DNA of 64,000 nucleotides from a virus, in the IMG/VR virus record IMGVR_UViG_3300020473_000011, positions 124,001 to 188,000 of that record; one strand, given 5' to 3'. Below the pieces are notes generated by a model. It ran no database searches, was not told the DNA's origin, and saw nothing but the letters and a program-made list of their open reading frames with translations. A program made the translations under genes and the position numbers. Shown here in pieces: positions 22,265 to 29,767 of this stretch (the stretch's first letter is position 1; each line of letters begins with the position of its first letter).

Positions 22265-22633
22265 ATGATAAACCTTATTCCTACAGCACTAACAGTATTT
22301 GGCCGTGAAGCCGTACAAGCCCGTATCAAAGCAGGTGAGCGTCCTTCGGATATTCAGTTAGACGCGTTTGATCAACGCGATGCTACAATAAAAGCTTTGT
22401 TTGAGGCTATCGAATCTAACTTACCAAAGGGCACTTACTGTTCTGAGGCTGACCACCAACTTACCGTTGATGTCCGTAACGGTGAAGATATGGACGCAGC
22501 GCTGGCTAAGTTGAATGAGCTGGTGGAAACACACGGTCAGTTATTCAAGAAGCGCGGTTGTTCTTTCCAGCTCGTTGAGACCTTTGCTAACGTGACGATG
22601 TTTGAACTTAACTACAATAGAGACCACAGCTAA
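22265..22633 (+). CDS. Hypothetical protein, 122 aa
   Basis: Unrecognised small alpha/beta protein. The region TYCSEADHQLTVDVRNGEDM is predicted as beta strands and the start reads MINLIPTALTVFGREAVQAR. The leader hairpin may restrain translation. It overlaps the next gene by one base (TAATG). Confidence 0.68.
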   Translation: MINLIPTALTVFGREAVQARIKAGERPSDIQLDAFDQRDATIKALFEAIESNLPKGTYCSEADHQLTVDVRNGEDMDAALAKLNELVETHGQLFKKRGCSFQLVETFANVTMFELNYNRDHS

Positions 22634-22911
22634 TGACTGAACTATCAAAAGAACTGAATGACCTAGAAGCCTCAGCAAATGAAAAGGCAGAGGCATTCGC
22701 TACCAGTGAGAAGTGGGCAAAGCTTACTAATGGCCAAAAGAACCTACTTGCTTTGCTGGTGGATGCAGGTCAGTACGCAAACATTGAAGATGCAGCCTAT
22801 CAATTACGAACAAGTGTACAGTGGGTTCATCGCCATGCGTTAGGACTATCAGCGCTGGGACTTGCACGCCGTGAACTATCAAGCGGTCAGATCTGGTTAG
22901 CAGGTGCATAA
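22633..22911 (+). CDS. Winged-helix-like protein, 92 aa
   Basis: After a helical lead, LTNGQKNLLALLVDAGQYAN followed by DAAYQLRTSVQWVHRHALGL and a hairpin (ARRELSSGQIWLAGA) fits a winged helix-turn-helix. It resembles the 66-residue protein at 9519. Coupled to its neighbours on both sides. May be a DNA-binding regulator; unproven. Confidence 0.6.
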   Translation: MTELSKELNDLEASANEKAEAFATSEKWAKLTNGQKNLLALLVDAGQYANIEDAAYQLRTSVQWVHRHALGLSALGLARRELSSGQIWLAGA

Positions 22912-23352
22912 ATGCGTAAGTTGTTCATAGGCGCAGCACTGGCGTCAGTTTCTTTTCTTGGTTATTACAATGTGACCAACTACCAGTATGCGGAGAATAC
23001 CGAGTATGTCGGTACGGTAGTCAGTAAACCCCAGCCTGTGTGGGCGCGTTCAGATAAGCCTCACTATGGGAAGCACTACCATGTGAGCGTCGACTTTAAC
23101 GGCATCGGTGTGCAATCAGTGAATGTACCTTACAAGCAATATACGCAGCTAAAGACAGGTGATGTCTATCGTGTAAAACCGAAGTACTGGCCAGTCGTAG
23201 GTATCTTTAATTTTGAAGGAACACCGCAGGCCGCTGACAACCCTGCCCTTCACAAGACTAACGTACTCTTAATGCTGACGAGCCTACTCGTTCTAATAAT
23301 GGGTGGATTCTTTGTCGGGATATTAGGGCTGTTCAAGTATCTTGAGGACTAG
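22912..23352 (+). CDS. Membrane protein with two terminal helices, 146 aa
   Basis: An N-terminal helix (KLFIGAALASVSFLGYYNV) and a C-terminal helix (VLLMLTSLLVLIMGGFFVGI) enclose a beta-rich domain of about 85 residues (YVGTVVSKPQPVWARSDKPH). This layout is common in small inner-membrane proteins with an external domain. It starts right after the stop of the winged-helix gene. Function unknown. Confidence 0.7.
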   Translation: MRKLFIGAALASVSFLGYYNVTNYQYAENTEYVGTVVSKPQPVWARSDKPHYGKHYHVSVDFNGIGVQSVNVPYKQYTQLKTGDVYRVKPKYWPVVGIFNFEGTPQAADNPALHKTNVLLMLTSLLVLIMGGFFVGILGLFKYLED

Positions 23353-23410
23353 CGTTAAGTTCATGTTGGTTATATACTGGCCAAGCTAATTGAGACTTTG
23401 AGGAACTACT

Positions 23411-23755
23411 ATGAGAACACGTGCAGGCCAACTACTGGCTAATATCAAACCACACCTAACCGAGAAAGCTGGTGGCATTATCGCTGACCTTAAAGCCCTC
23501 GGACTTACTATCAGTGATGAAGACACCCATGGCCGTCAGTGGTTCGAGCTTGATGCTGACCATAGACATAACCCTATTCACGATGTATTCCTAAAGAACG
23601 GCTGGCGCTTGACCTTCAATGGTAATGTGGCTGGTGGTGTTAAGCAGGCTGCTTATCAGCATGACGCGTTCGGCGGGGGCAATGCAGTGCTGCACTTTAA
23701 ACAGAATAAGGTCTACTTCCTGACTGTTAACTTTAAGCGTGATTACCGCGACTAA
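23411..23755 (+). CDS. Hypothetical protein, 114 aa
   Basis: Unrecognised soluble protein (MRTRAGQLLANIKPHLTEKA), with a C-terminal strand-rich part ending VYFLTVNFKRDYRD. TGAGACTTTGAGGAACTACT precedes the ATG. The last two Chi octamers of the dense region lie in it (23468 and 23630). Confidence 0.68.
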   Translation: MRTRAGQLLANIKPHLTEKAGGIIADLKALGLTISDEDTHGRQWFELDADHRHNPIHDVFLKNGWRLTFNGNVAGGVKQAAYQHDAFGGGNAVLHFKQNKVYFLTVNFKRDYRD

Positions 23756-23776
23756 TCCCTTTGCAGAAATAAAAAA

Positions 23777-23816
23777 CCCGCGAATCACTCAAGGCTGGGA
23801 GCCTAAAGGTCGCGGG
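23777..23816 (-). terminator. Two-stem hairpin with T-run on the minus strand
   Basis: CCCGCGA / TCGCGGG enclose AGGCT-GGG-AGCCT. On the minus strand the outer stem is followed by TTTTTT, a good terminator; on the plus strand there is no T-run. No minus-strand gene precedes it, so it may end a small antisense RNA. Confidence 0.5.
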
Positions 23817-24125
23817 CATTAACTAACCGCGTTACTGGCCGACCGATAAACTAGCCAGCAACGAGCACTCATGATACTTCAACGACTTACCCACTGCAAG
23901 CCCCTACCATACTGTATGCGCAATACTTAAACACGTCCCGTAAGTATGTACTAGCGTACTTGCATACCCTTAGCCTAAAGTCCATAACCCTTTTCGACTC
24001 TTTTGTACTATTTCGTAAATGACAACGCTAGCCTAAACTGTTACAGTACAGGGCATTAGGTTGTGGATTAACGTGGGCTGAATTGTCACACTTGTTCACA
24101 GTACGTGAGTTAAAGGGGAACACTG
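23817..24125. other. Intergenic stretch with nested inverted repeats
   Basis: No gene seen. Around 23917-23966 the pairs GTATGC / GCATAC and AATACTT / AAGTATG form a nested inverted repeat, with GTACTAGCGTAC at its centre. Confidence 0.35.
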
Positions 24126-24659
24126 GTGGTTCAAAAGCAGCTTCAAGGGTTTATCGAGAGCTTAGCTGACCAGTACAACTGTGACGAAAAAGTCATAGAG
24201 GTCATTGAAACATTTGCGCAGGAATTAACAGGCCAGCAAGTCGCTGACGTTATCAAGAATCTCGCCGAGCGTGACATCGTCGTGCCTGTCGAAATACAGC
24301 GCCCTGAGTGGCAGCGGCAGGTGCTACTAAACCGACAGGGCGCAGTCATCATCAACAATACAGGGCGAGCTATCGCAAGCAGCGCCGACTTATTTGAAGT
24401 CAAAGACTATGCGCACCTCGTTGGCCTGTGTAACGAACTAGGTTTCGAGCATTCGAGCATCACGAATACGCGAATGCTTGAGAGTGAGGCAACGCGCACA
24501 GAAGCGATTGTCTATGAGCTGACCTTCCGCACGGATGGCTACTACCTACTCCAAGGACATGTGTGGGTTCATAGCAACTTCGCAGACCTAGCTGAAAGAC
24601 TTAGCCAGTTCGACCCTCAAAACAACACACTCTTAACCAAAGACGACGGTACCAGCTAG
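24126..24659 (+). CDS. Hypothetical protein, 177 aa, GTG start
   Basis: Unrecognised. GTG start after AAAGGGGAACACTG. Helical N-terminus (LQGFIESLADQYNCDEKVIE), then an alpha/beta part. Last plus-strand gene before the repeat-rich gap, standing apart from its upstream neighbours by 370 bp. Confidence 0.65.
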   Translation: MVQKQLQGFIESLADQYNCDEKVIEVIETFAQELTGQQVADVIKNLAERDIVVPVEIQRPEWQRQVLLNRQGAVIINNTGRAIASSADLFEVKDYAHLVGLCNELGFEHSSITNTRMLESEATRTEAIVYELTFRTDGYYLLQGHVWVHSNFADLAERLSQFDPQNNTLLTKDDGTS

Positions 24660-26772
24660 GCGTCACGCCTACTTACTAAACCAAACTTGATACCTCTTAG
24701 ATTTACCTGCGTAGCACAGACGTGCTCGCGCGTGTGTCACGTAATCACGCCCACTACAAAGCAAACCCGATCACACTCGCCTCAATAAAGCTAACTATAC
24801 CCGCATGACCTCGGGTCAGAGTGCTAAGCGAACCGCAATTCGTTGTACAACACTTTCGTTTTTATAGTGGTATATACCCTGCCCTGTCCTCGGGTCAGAG
24901 TATAGAGAAGCTTTCGGGTGCCCTTTACGAACTTCCTACTGCCCCACCGATATTAGATAAACGCCTGTTTAAAGGTCACTATAGTGGTTCTTTGGCTTTC
25001 CGTAAGTGACCCGAGGTCACTTAGCTGTGGTAGTGGACTCGTATAAGCAGGTCTTAGTGAACACTGTACAACGTTTTATCTGTCGGATCGTAAGGCTAGC
25101 ACTCGGCTAGCTGCGCCTTCTCGACACTGCGGTTAACTAAGGGGTGCTTGTAATACATGGGGATGTGACCCAAGGTCAGGCTCAAAGGTCGAGGTGAGGG
25201 TCAACAGTCTCACCCAACTGGCAGCGTTGTACAAGCATTGCCTAAACCCCTGCGCCGCAGTGGGCTAATTTTTCGTACCGACGATGTGAGGGTTGAGGCG
25301 ACCGTACGCCAGAAAAACCTTTAATTTCATACAAACTCTATATGTATACGCCTAGACACACTGCAAAAGTAGGCGTCATGGTGTCGGCTGAACGGTTTAT
25401 TTTGGGTTACACACTGCGGCACAGGGGATTTCGTTGAATCAGAGTGTTAGGCAAAGTGAGCTAATACCTTATGTAGCAGGGGTATAGAGTGGAACCATAA
25501 TGACAACCCCTCGCTTCGCTCGGTTTAATCACGGCTTAGTCGCAGCTTTAATTACTAGTTTCCGTCGGTTCAGTAACGTTTTTGATGGCGGTTAGGGTTG
25601 TGCTGTTACTGATATTAGATGTGCATTGGTGCGTAGTCTGCTACTCATTAGTGGTTCTGCTTGTCGATTAGTGAGTAGAGTGTTACTCATAGTGAGAAGC
25701 TATTTGTGCCTATCTATTTACATTAATGGTTCTAGTATTGCTCTCTTGCTGTCTAGTTGTGGTCTTATAGTTGCGTCAGTTAATGGTGCTGGTTTGCATT
25801 CTCTGGTTTTACTTGGCGTTACTGAGTGTCTACTTTGGTTGCAAATATGATGCACGGTTATCGCATTGCTTGTATTGCTTGAGTGTATGTAGTTATGTAT
25901 AGGGGAAATGCAAACAGGGTTTTACTAACTTTCTAGTGTTGCAGTGATATTCCGCAACTGGGTAGTTGAACCTCAGTATAGGAAAAAGTGCGTGTGACCT
26001 CGGGTCATATTGGGGTGTTTTGTGTCTACTTTTGCGATTCTAGACACTGATTTCGGTCTGACCTCGGGTCATGGGTCACTATTTAGCGGTGTATTGTACA
26101 ATGCTTTGGGGTTGTGCCCTCGGGTCAGATAACCTTTAACTATATAGGTTTCTTGCCGAATCTCGGTATAACCGCACTGGCGGCGGCAGGTTAATAACAG
26201 TAGCGATGCCGCTTGTTAGTTCATAGTGTGACGTGGAATGTTTATAGTGAGCTTTATATGTGGTCGTACATTAATAGTAACGTGTATGTATACGTATATA
26301 GAATGAATAGTAGAATGTCTGGAATAGCTTATAGTAATAGGCTTGTATGTATCTATAGAATGTAATGTATATGTGCATACTAATATTATGTATGTGTACA
26401 TGTGTAATATAGTAGATGTAGTTATAGTGTCTATAGTGAGCATAGTGTTGTTCATAGTATTTATGTTCTTACTGAGGCAATGAGTTATCGACTATCCTGT
26501 GCGGGCGCGCAAGTGTTCTTTCTTTTTAGTGGAAGGTGGCTGCTTTCTTGTGTTGGCCTGCCCTCGGGTCAGGGTGCTTGTGGGTGTTCTTTTCGTTGTA
26601 CAATGGATTTTGACTGTCCTGTGCGGGGCGCTGCGGGCTTTTCTCGTATGAAGATGAGTGCTTGTGTGGGTTTTACTTTTTAGATGGCTTGTGGGGCGTC
26701 TGAGGGCGTTTTTACGTTTTTGAGGGGGTGTGGCGACTATCCTGTGCGGCCGCCAAGCGGAAGTAGAGGCGC
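24660..26772. other. Gene-free, repeat-rich 2.1-kb region at a strand switch
   Basis: Plus- and minus-strand gene blocks converge here. It contains ten TGACC-CGGGTCA-type palindromes, three CCTGTGCGGG elements, and TTGTACAA boxes at 24843, 25064 (CTGTACAA), 25227, 26094 and 26596. It also has a strongly G/T-rich plus strand from about 25560 to 26760, and an AT-rich patch (26216-26470) with many ATAGT pentamers. Open frames in it have low-complexity translations and no ribosome sites. It may be a replication, packaging or recombination region, or hold a long structured RNA; nothing in the sequence decides this. Confidence 0.5.
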
Positions 26773-27132
26773 TTAACGCGTCTCTACTGAGTTATTTTCT
26801 TGTTCTTTACTATCTATCTCTTCGAGCAGCGCCTCAAGGTAAGATAGGCGGAACGCAGCGCGTATGTCGTCCATCTTGAAGTCTAGCGCGCATAACTTGG
26901 TGAACAACTCGCGATGCTCGGTTACGAACTCACGTGTTAGCTCAATCGTATTTGAAATCATAGAAAGCACATACCCATCTACTAGTTCTAGATTGTCACC
27001 GATGTGCGTCATTAACTCGGCTTTCTTACCTGTGTTATGTAACGTGGCAATTTCAGTCATAAGTTTCCAGCGCGCTTCGCGTTGCTCTTCTGTTAGTTCC
27101 TGATTAGGCACTGTTATCGTATCGGTCGTCAT
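26773..27132 (-). CDS. Hypothetical acidic helical protein, 119 aa
   Basis: Unrecognised. Predicted all-helical and acidic (QELTEEQREARWKLMTEIAT, ending EEIDSKEQENNSVETR). The ATG is used because GGAGAC lies upstream of it; an ATG 18 bp earlier overlaps the previous gene. Last gene of the minus-strand run next to the repeat-rich gap. Confidence 0.65.
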   Translation of the reverse strand: MTTDTITVPNQELTEEQREARWKLMTEIATLHNTGKKAELMTHIGDNLELVDGYVLSMISNTIELTREFVTEHRELFTKLCALDFKMDDIRAAFRLSYLEALLEEIDSKEQENNSVETR

Positions 27133-27139
27133 AGTGTGG

Positions 27140-27340
27140 TTAGTCTCCATGTGTTAGTAGTTCGTTTACGGCTTCTTCGGCAGCTACTATTACGGCGTGT
27201 TCGTTCTGGGTGTATTCATTATCGTACTCGCCGTCTAGGCCGCTTACCCATTCTTGCCATTCCGCTTCCGCAATCTCCTGATCTATCCTGTGCGAGGCGA
27301 AGATGCTTAACCATTTATCTTTGTAGTTACTTACGTGCAT
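27140..27340 (-). CDS. Hypothetical acidic protein, 66 aa
   Basis: Unrecognised. AAGGTAGCGTAACA precedes the ATG. One copy of the CCTGTGCGG repeat lies inside the coding region and encodes part of FASHRIDQEI. A repeat inside a reading frame suggests the element was present before the gene boundary settled. Confidence 0.6.
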   Translation of the reverse strand: MHVSNYKDKWLSIFASHRIDQEIAEAEWQEWVSGLDGEYDNEYTQNEHAVIVAAEEAVNELLTHGD

Positions 27341-27342
27341 TG

Positions 27343-27642
27343 TTACGCTACCTTACCCGTTTGAATATACGCGTCGATGGCTTCTTGTTGAGTCTTGGCG
27401 CAACAGCCTTCACCCATACCGATTATCTCGCGCATCGCCTCTGATTCGCCTAACGTACAATAGTGGTTATCACCGTCAGTCTTTAATAAAGAGCAGGGCG
27501 CTGTTGTTTGGCCAGTTACGGTCTTACCGACTGAGCATACTTCCGTTAAGCAGCAATACCCGCAGTGATTACAGGCTTGACCATATTTAGGCTTGCGCTC
27601 GACGGCGACCGTCATGACTTTAATTAAGTTACCTTTAAACAT
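27343..27642 (-). CDS. Cys-cluster protein of YkgJ-like type
   Basis: 99 aa with CNHCGYCC (residues about 24-31), a further Cys at 36, then PCSLL, YCTLGE and CC. The Cys-x2-Cys-x2-Cys-Cys start and later PCxxL match the putative zinc- or iron-chelating YkgJ family. The function of the family is poorly known. CCGAGGACAGACTC, part of a dispersed repeat, supplies the ribosome site, so the repeat and the translation signal coincide. Confidence 0.7.
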   Translation of the reverse strand: MFKGNLIKVMTVAVERKPKYGQACNHCGYCCLTEVCSVGKTVTGQTTAPCSLLKTDGDNHYCTLGESEAMREIIGMGEGCCAKTQQEAIDAYIQTGKVA

Positions 27643-27662
27643 GAGTCTGTCCTCGGGTCAGA

Positions 27663-27932
27663 TTATTTAAGTGGGGTGGCTGAGAAGATTGGCTCGTACT
27701 CACGCTCTACTGTAAAGATACCTCGGCTCACACCTGTCGCATCAAAGATTTGAACTGTGCATGGCCAGCTTGCTTCATGGCCGTCATTGTCGTGATAGTG
27801 TTCTGCTGCGGCCTCTGCTACATACTGTGGGTACTCTTCAATATCCCAGTGTGTTAGGAAGCTGTCATCAGGCTCGTGATCGGGTTTGTCATTGTAGGGG
27901 ATGCTAAAGCCATATTTGTTTTCGTTGCTCAT
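27663..27932 (-). CDS. Hypothetical protein, 89 aa
   Basis: Unrecognised acidic protein (FLTHWDIEEYPQYVAEAAAE, then strands WPCTVQIFDATGVSRGIFTV). AAGGAAGACA precedes the ATG. Palindromic repeats lie on both sides, as in a cassette. Confidence 0.65.
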   Translation of the reverse strand: MSNENKYGFSIPYNDKPDHEPDDSFLTHWDIEEYPQYVAEAAAEHYHDNDGHEASWPCTVQIFDATGVSRGIFTVEREYEPIFSATPLK

Positions 27933-28073
27933 TGTCTTCCTTTCTCTCTGACCTCGGGTCAGATTATTTATGACTGTCCTGTGCGGGGCGCTATCTCTTG
28001 GCGTCTGCCCTTGGGTCAGACCAGTCTAGTTTCGATTAGGGAGTTTGACCCGTCTGTCCTCGGGTCAGAGTAT

Positions 28074-28307
28074 TTACTTGATGTACTGCCTGATATGGCC
28101 GTCTTTGCACAGGGCTGTTAGATTACCCAGTTCGTCGAAGGCAAAGGCATGTACTTCAACACCAGCGCCTTCCTTACTATCTTGCTTGGTGATTTTACCA
28201 CCGCGAAGGTGTCTAGCCTTTAAGTAGGTTGCCAGCTTTTTGTCACTTACCCATTTCTCATCAAGCCCTTGTAGCGCTTCCTCAATTACCTGTGCTGTTA
28301 CTTTCAT
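28074..28307 (-). CDS. Hypothetical protein, 77 aa
   Basis: Unrecognised. Starts MKVTAQVIEEALQGLDEKWV; a basic helix KKLATYLKARHLRGGK in the middle might contact nucleic acid. Flanked by CGGGTCA palindromes at both ends. Confidence 0.62.
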   Translation of the reverse strand: MKVTAQVIEEALQGLDEKWVSDKKLATYLKARHLRGGKITKQDSKEGAGVEVHAFAFDELGNLTALCKDGHIRQYIK

Positions 28308-28350
28308 AATCCTTAACCTATCTACTTAGAGTTAGATGCCTGCCCTCGGG

Positions 28351-28842
28351 TCAGACCGACTGTCCTGTGCGGGCGGCGCGTTGCGCTTTACTTCGTTGTA
28401 CAATGTTTCTTAGTGGGTCACGTAAGTCTATGACTACAGGGGCAAACTCGATGCACTCGAAGTCATGTACCCACTGTACGTTATCACCTAAATCAAGAGT
28501 GGCCTGTGTACGTTTTGCAACGACACTCACAAGATTCTTTGCATGGTCAGCATCTAAGTCCACATAATGGCCAAAGAAGCCGTCCTTTTCTATGCGGCCT
28601 GTGTAGGCTATGTAGTACTTGCCCGCAGTCTCCGCCATTTCGCGAACAGTGACAGTCCCGACTTCAACCAGTGTAAAGGTACCTATAGGGAAACTTGGGC
28701 GGTCAAATTCATCACTCGATACATCTTTAGGCACAAGTGCTCTATAAGTCTGACCCGCGTGGCACCGCGCAAACTCTTCATCGAAAAGTGCAGAGAGTAG
28801 CCGCCTGTCATCAGTGACCTTAATAACGGTTATCGTAGACAT
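28351..28842 (-). CDS. Hypothetical protein, 163 aa (paralog of next upstream gene)
   Basis: Shares with the protein encoded at 28870-29253 the pattern ITVIKVTDDRRLLSALF / ITHIKVTSDKEALTRVW, then HAGQTYRALV / HAGKTYRAVL and FPIGTFTL / FPVGTFED. The two are tandem duplicates of a small beta-rich domain of unknown function. Its final codons (TGQSV) are supplied by a CCTGTGCGGG repeat, which suggests the 3' end was replaced. Confidence 0.7.
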   Translation of the reverse strand: MSTITVIKVTDDRRLLSALFDEEFARCHAGQTYRALVPKDVSSDEFDRPSFPIGTFTLVEVGTVTVREMAETAGKYYIAYTGRIEKDGFFGHYVDLDADHAKNLVSVVAKRTQATLDLGDNVQWVHDFECIEFAPVVIDLRDPLRNIVQRSKAQRAARTGQSV

Positions 28843-28869
28843 GTGGTGTTATTCCTCTAGTGGACGCTA

Positions 28870-29253
28870 TTAACAAAACCAAGCAGGGGCGTACGCGTTT
28901 TCCCAGACAATTGCTGAGTTAGTTTCGCCCGCCACATCAACAGCAATCTCAAAGGCGTCAACACCCTCAAGCTCGTCAGTCTGGTCACTGAAACCAAAGT
29001 CGTCGGCGCTGCCTTCGAATGACACTTCGTAAAGCTCTTCTTCGTCGTGCATTTCAGTGATGATCACCTTACCTGTCGAAAGGTCTTCGAAAGTACCCAC
29101 TGGGAACTTAACTGTTGAGCACTCAGCCCAACCATCGTTTAAAACGGCACGGTACGTCTTACCTGCATGCTGTTCAGCGTAAGTAGCATCCCATACACGG
29201 GTTAAGGCTTCTTTGTCACTGGTTACCTTGATGTGGGTAATTGTTTTGTACAT
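28870..29253 (-). CDS. Hypothetical protein, 127 aa (paralog of 28351 gene)
   Basis: The start is placed at MYKTITHIKV because a promoter (TTGTAC-17-TATAGT, minus strand) lies just upstream and would fall inside a longer reading. The leader contains AATGAGACCGACACT. Acidic C-terminal half. Duplicate of the downstream gene; function unknown. Confidence 0.7.
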   Translation of the reverse strand: MYKTITHIKVTSDKEALTRVWDATYAEQHAGKTYRAVLNDGWAECSTVKFPVGTFEDLSTGKVIITEMHDEEELYEVSFEGSADDFGFSDQTDELEGVDAFEIAVDVAGETNSAIVWENAYAPAWFC

Positions 29254-29287
29254 AGTGTCGGTCTCATTTATATCGGTTAATGAGGCC

Positions 29288-29316
29288 ACTATAGCAGCTT
29301 GATAATCGTTGTACAA
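29288..29316 (-). promoter_or_regulatory. TTGTAC-17-TATAGT promoter, minus strand
   Basis: Minus strand TTGTAC (29316-29311) and TATAGT (29293-29288), 17 bp apart, with CCTGCCCCACAG 35 bp upstream (29351-29340). Fixes the start of the 127-residue gene. Confidence 0.7.
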
Positions 29317-29433
29317 CGTTTTTATTTGGTTTAATTCCACTGTGGGGCAGGGGTTTTCGTGACTGTCCTGTGCGGGGCGCAGTAGGGCTGAATGTCAATG
29401 GTGCAGGCTGTCTGACCCGCACTCATTTTTTAT

Positions 29434-29757
29434 TTAGGCAGGCATGTCCTCTTCGATGATCAGAAGCTCATCATCAGGACAAAGCGCTGACACATCGTCG
29501 AGCTTACCCAGCTGCTTCGCGTCGTAAAGGTCTGTTAGTGGGCAACCTGTCATACCGACGGGCAGTACCTGACCCTTTTCCGAATAGAGATAGCTCACAA
29601 ACGGTGTCGACGTGCCTTTCGTCGTAATCTCGTAGATAGCAAAGCTGCCATGAATACTATCGTCGTCTGTAGGAATACGCACACGGTTACCGAACTTGAT
29701 CAGTGTTCCTGTGCTGTCACAAAACCCTGTGCACTGCTCCGCTGTATTACTCGTCAT
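29434..29757 (-). CDS. Hypothetical protein, 107 aa
   Basis: Unrecognised beta-rich protein (DSTGTLIKFGNRVRIPTDDD). AAGGTGACACAC before this ATG decides the start over an ATG 18 bp upstream that overlaps the preceding gene. Acidic C-terminus. Confidence 0.66.
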   Translation of the reverse strand: MTSNTAEQCTGFCDSTGTLIKFGNRVRIPTDDDSIHGSFAIYEITTKGTSTPFVSYLYSEKGQVLPVGMTGCPLTDLYDAKQLGKLDDVSALCPDDELLIIEEDMPA

Positions 29758-29767
29758 GTGTGTCACC

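Larger units (their letters stand above)
1142..23637. repeat. Chi-octamer (GCTGGTGG) rich arm
   Basis: Exact copies start at 1142, 1717, 3252, 3797, 5597, 6180, 7325, 8138, 8360, 9417, 10157, 10299, 10721, 11069, 11533, 12076, 13088, 14356, 14609, 15382, 15814, 16584, 17514, 17882, 18924, 19534, 20596, 21536, 22101, 22519, 22755, 23468 and 23630. Both orientations and all three reading frames are used, and several copies are intergenic. Outside this arm only 36365, 45161 and 46387 were found. Confidence 0.85.
24806..28353. repeat. Dispersed TGACC[T/C]CGGGTCA palindrome family
   Basis: Copies start at 24806, 24885, 25007, 25166, 25995, 26059, 26115, 26559, 27648, 27949, 28006, 28055 and 28341, with two more at 771 and 891. 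The core is a near-perfect palindrome; the first half varies (TGACC, TGTCC or TGCCC) while CGGGTCA is nearly constant. All copies lie between genes or at gene ends. Confidence 0.8.
26489..29380 (+). repeat. Dispersed GACTGTCCTGTGCGGGGCGC family
   Basis: Seven copies in the same orientation: 26489, 26611, 26734, 27280, 27971, 28358 and 29360. They lie at or after the ends of minus-strand genes; those at 27280 and 28358 lie inside coding sequence, the latter forming the last codons of a gene. Confidence 0.8.

Noticed and set aside
25626-25850. Plus-strand open frame in the gene-free region
   Set aside because: Composition (Ser/Leu/Val/Cys from G/T-rich DNA) and lack of a ribosome site make translation unlikely.
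26216-26455. Minus-strand open frame in the AT-rich patch
   Set aside because: Its translation is low-complexity Thr/Ile/Tyr/His reflecting repeated ATAGT and TATGT strings, with no start signal.
24806-29380. CRISPR array from the regularly recurring short repeats
   Set aside because: Repeats are too short and irregularly spaced, differ in sequence, and are separated by genes rather than uniform spacers; no cas genes are present.
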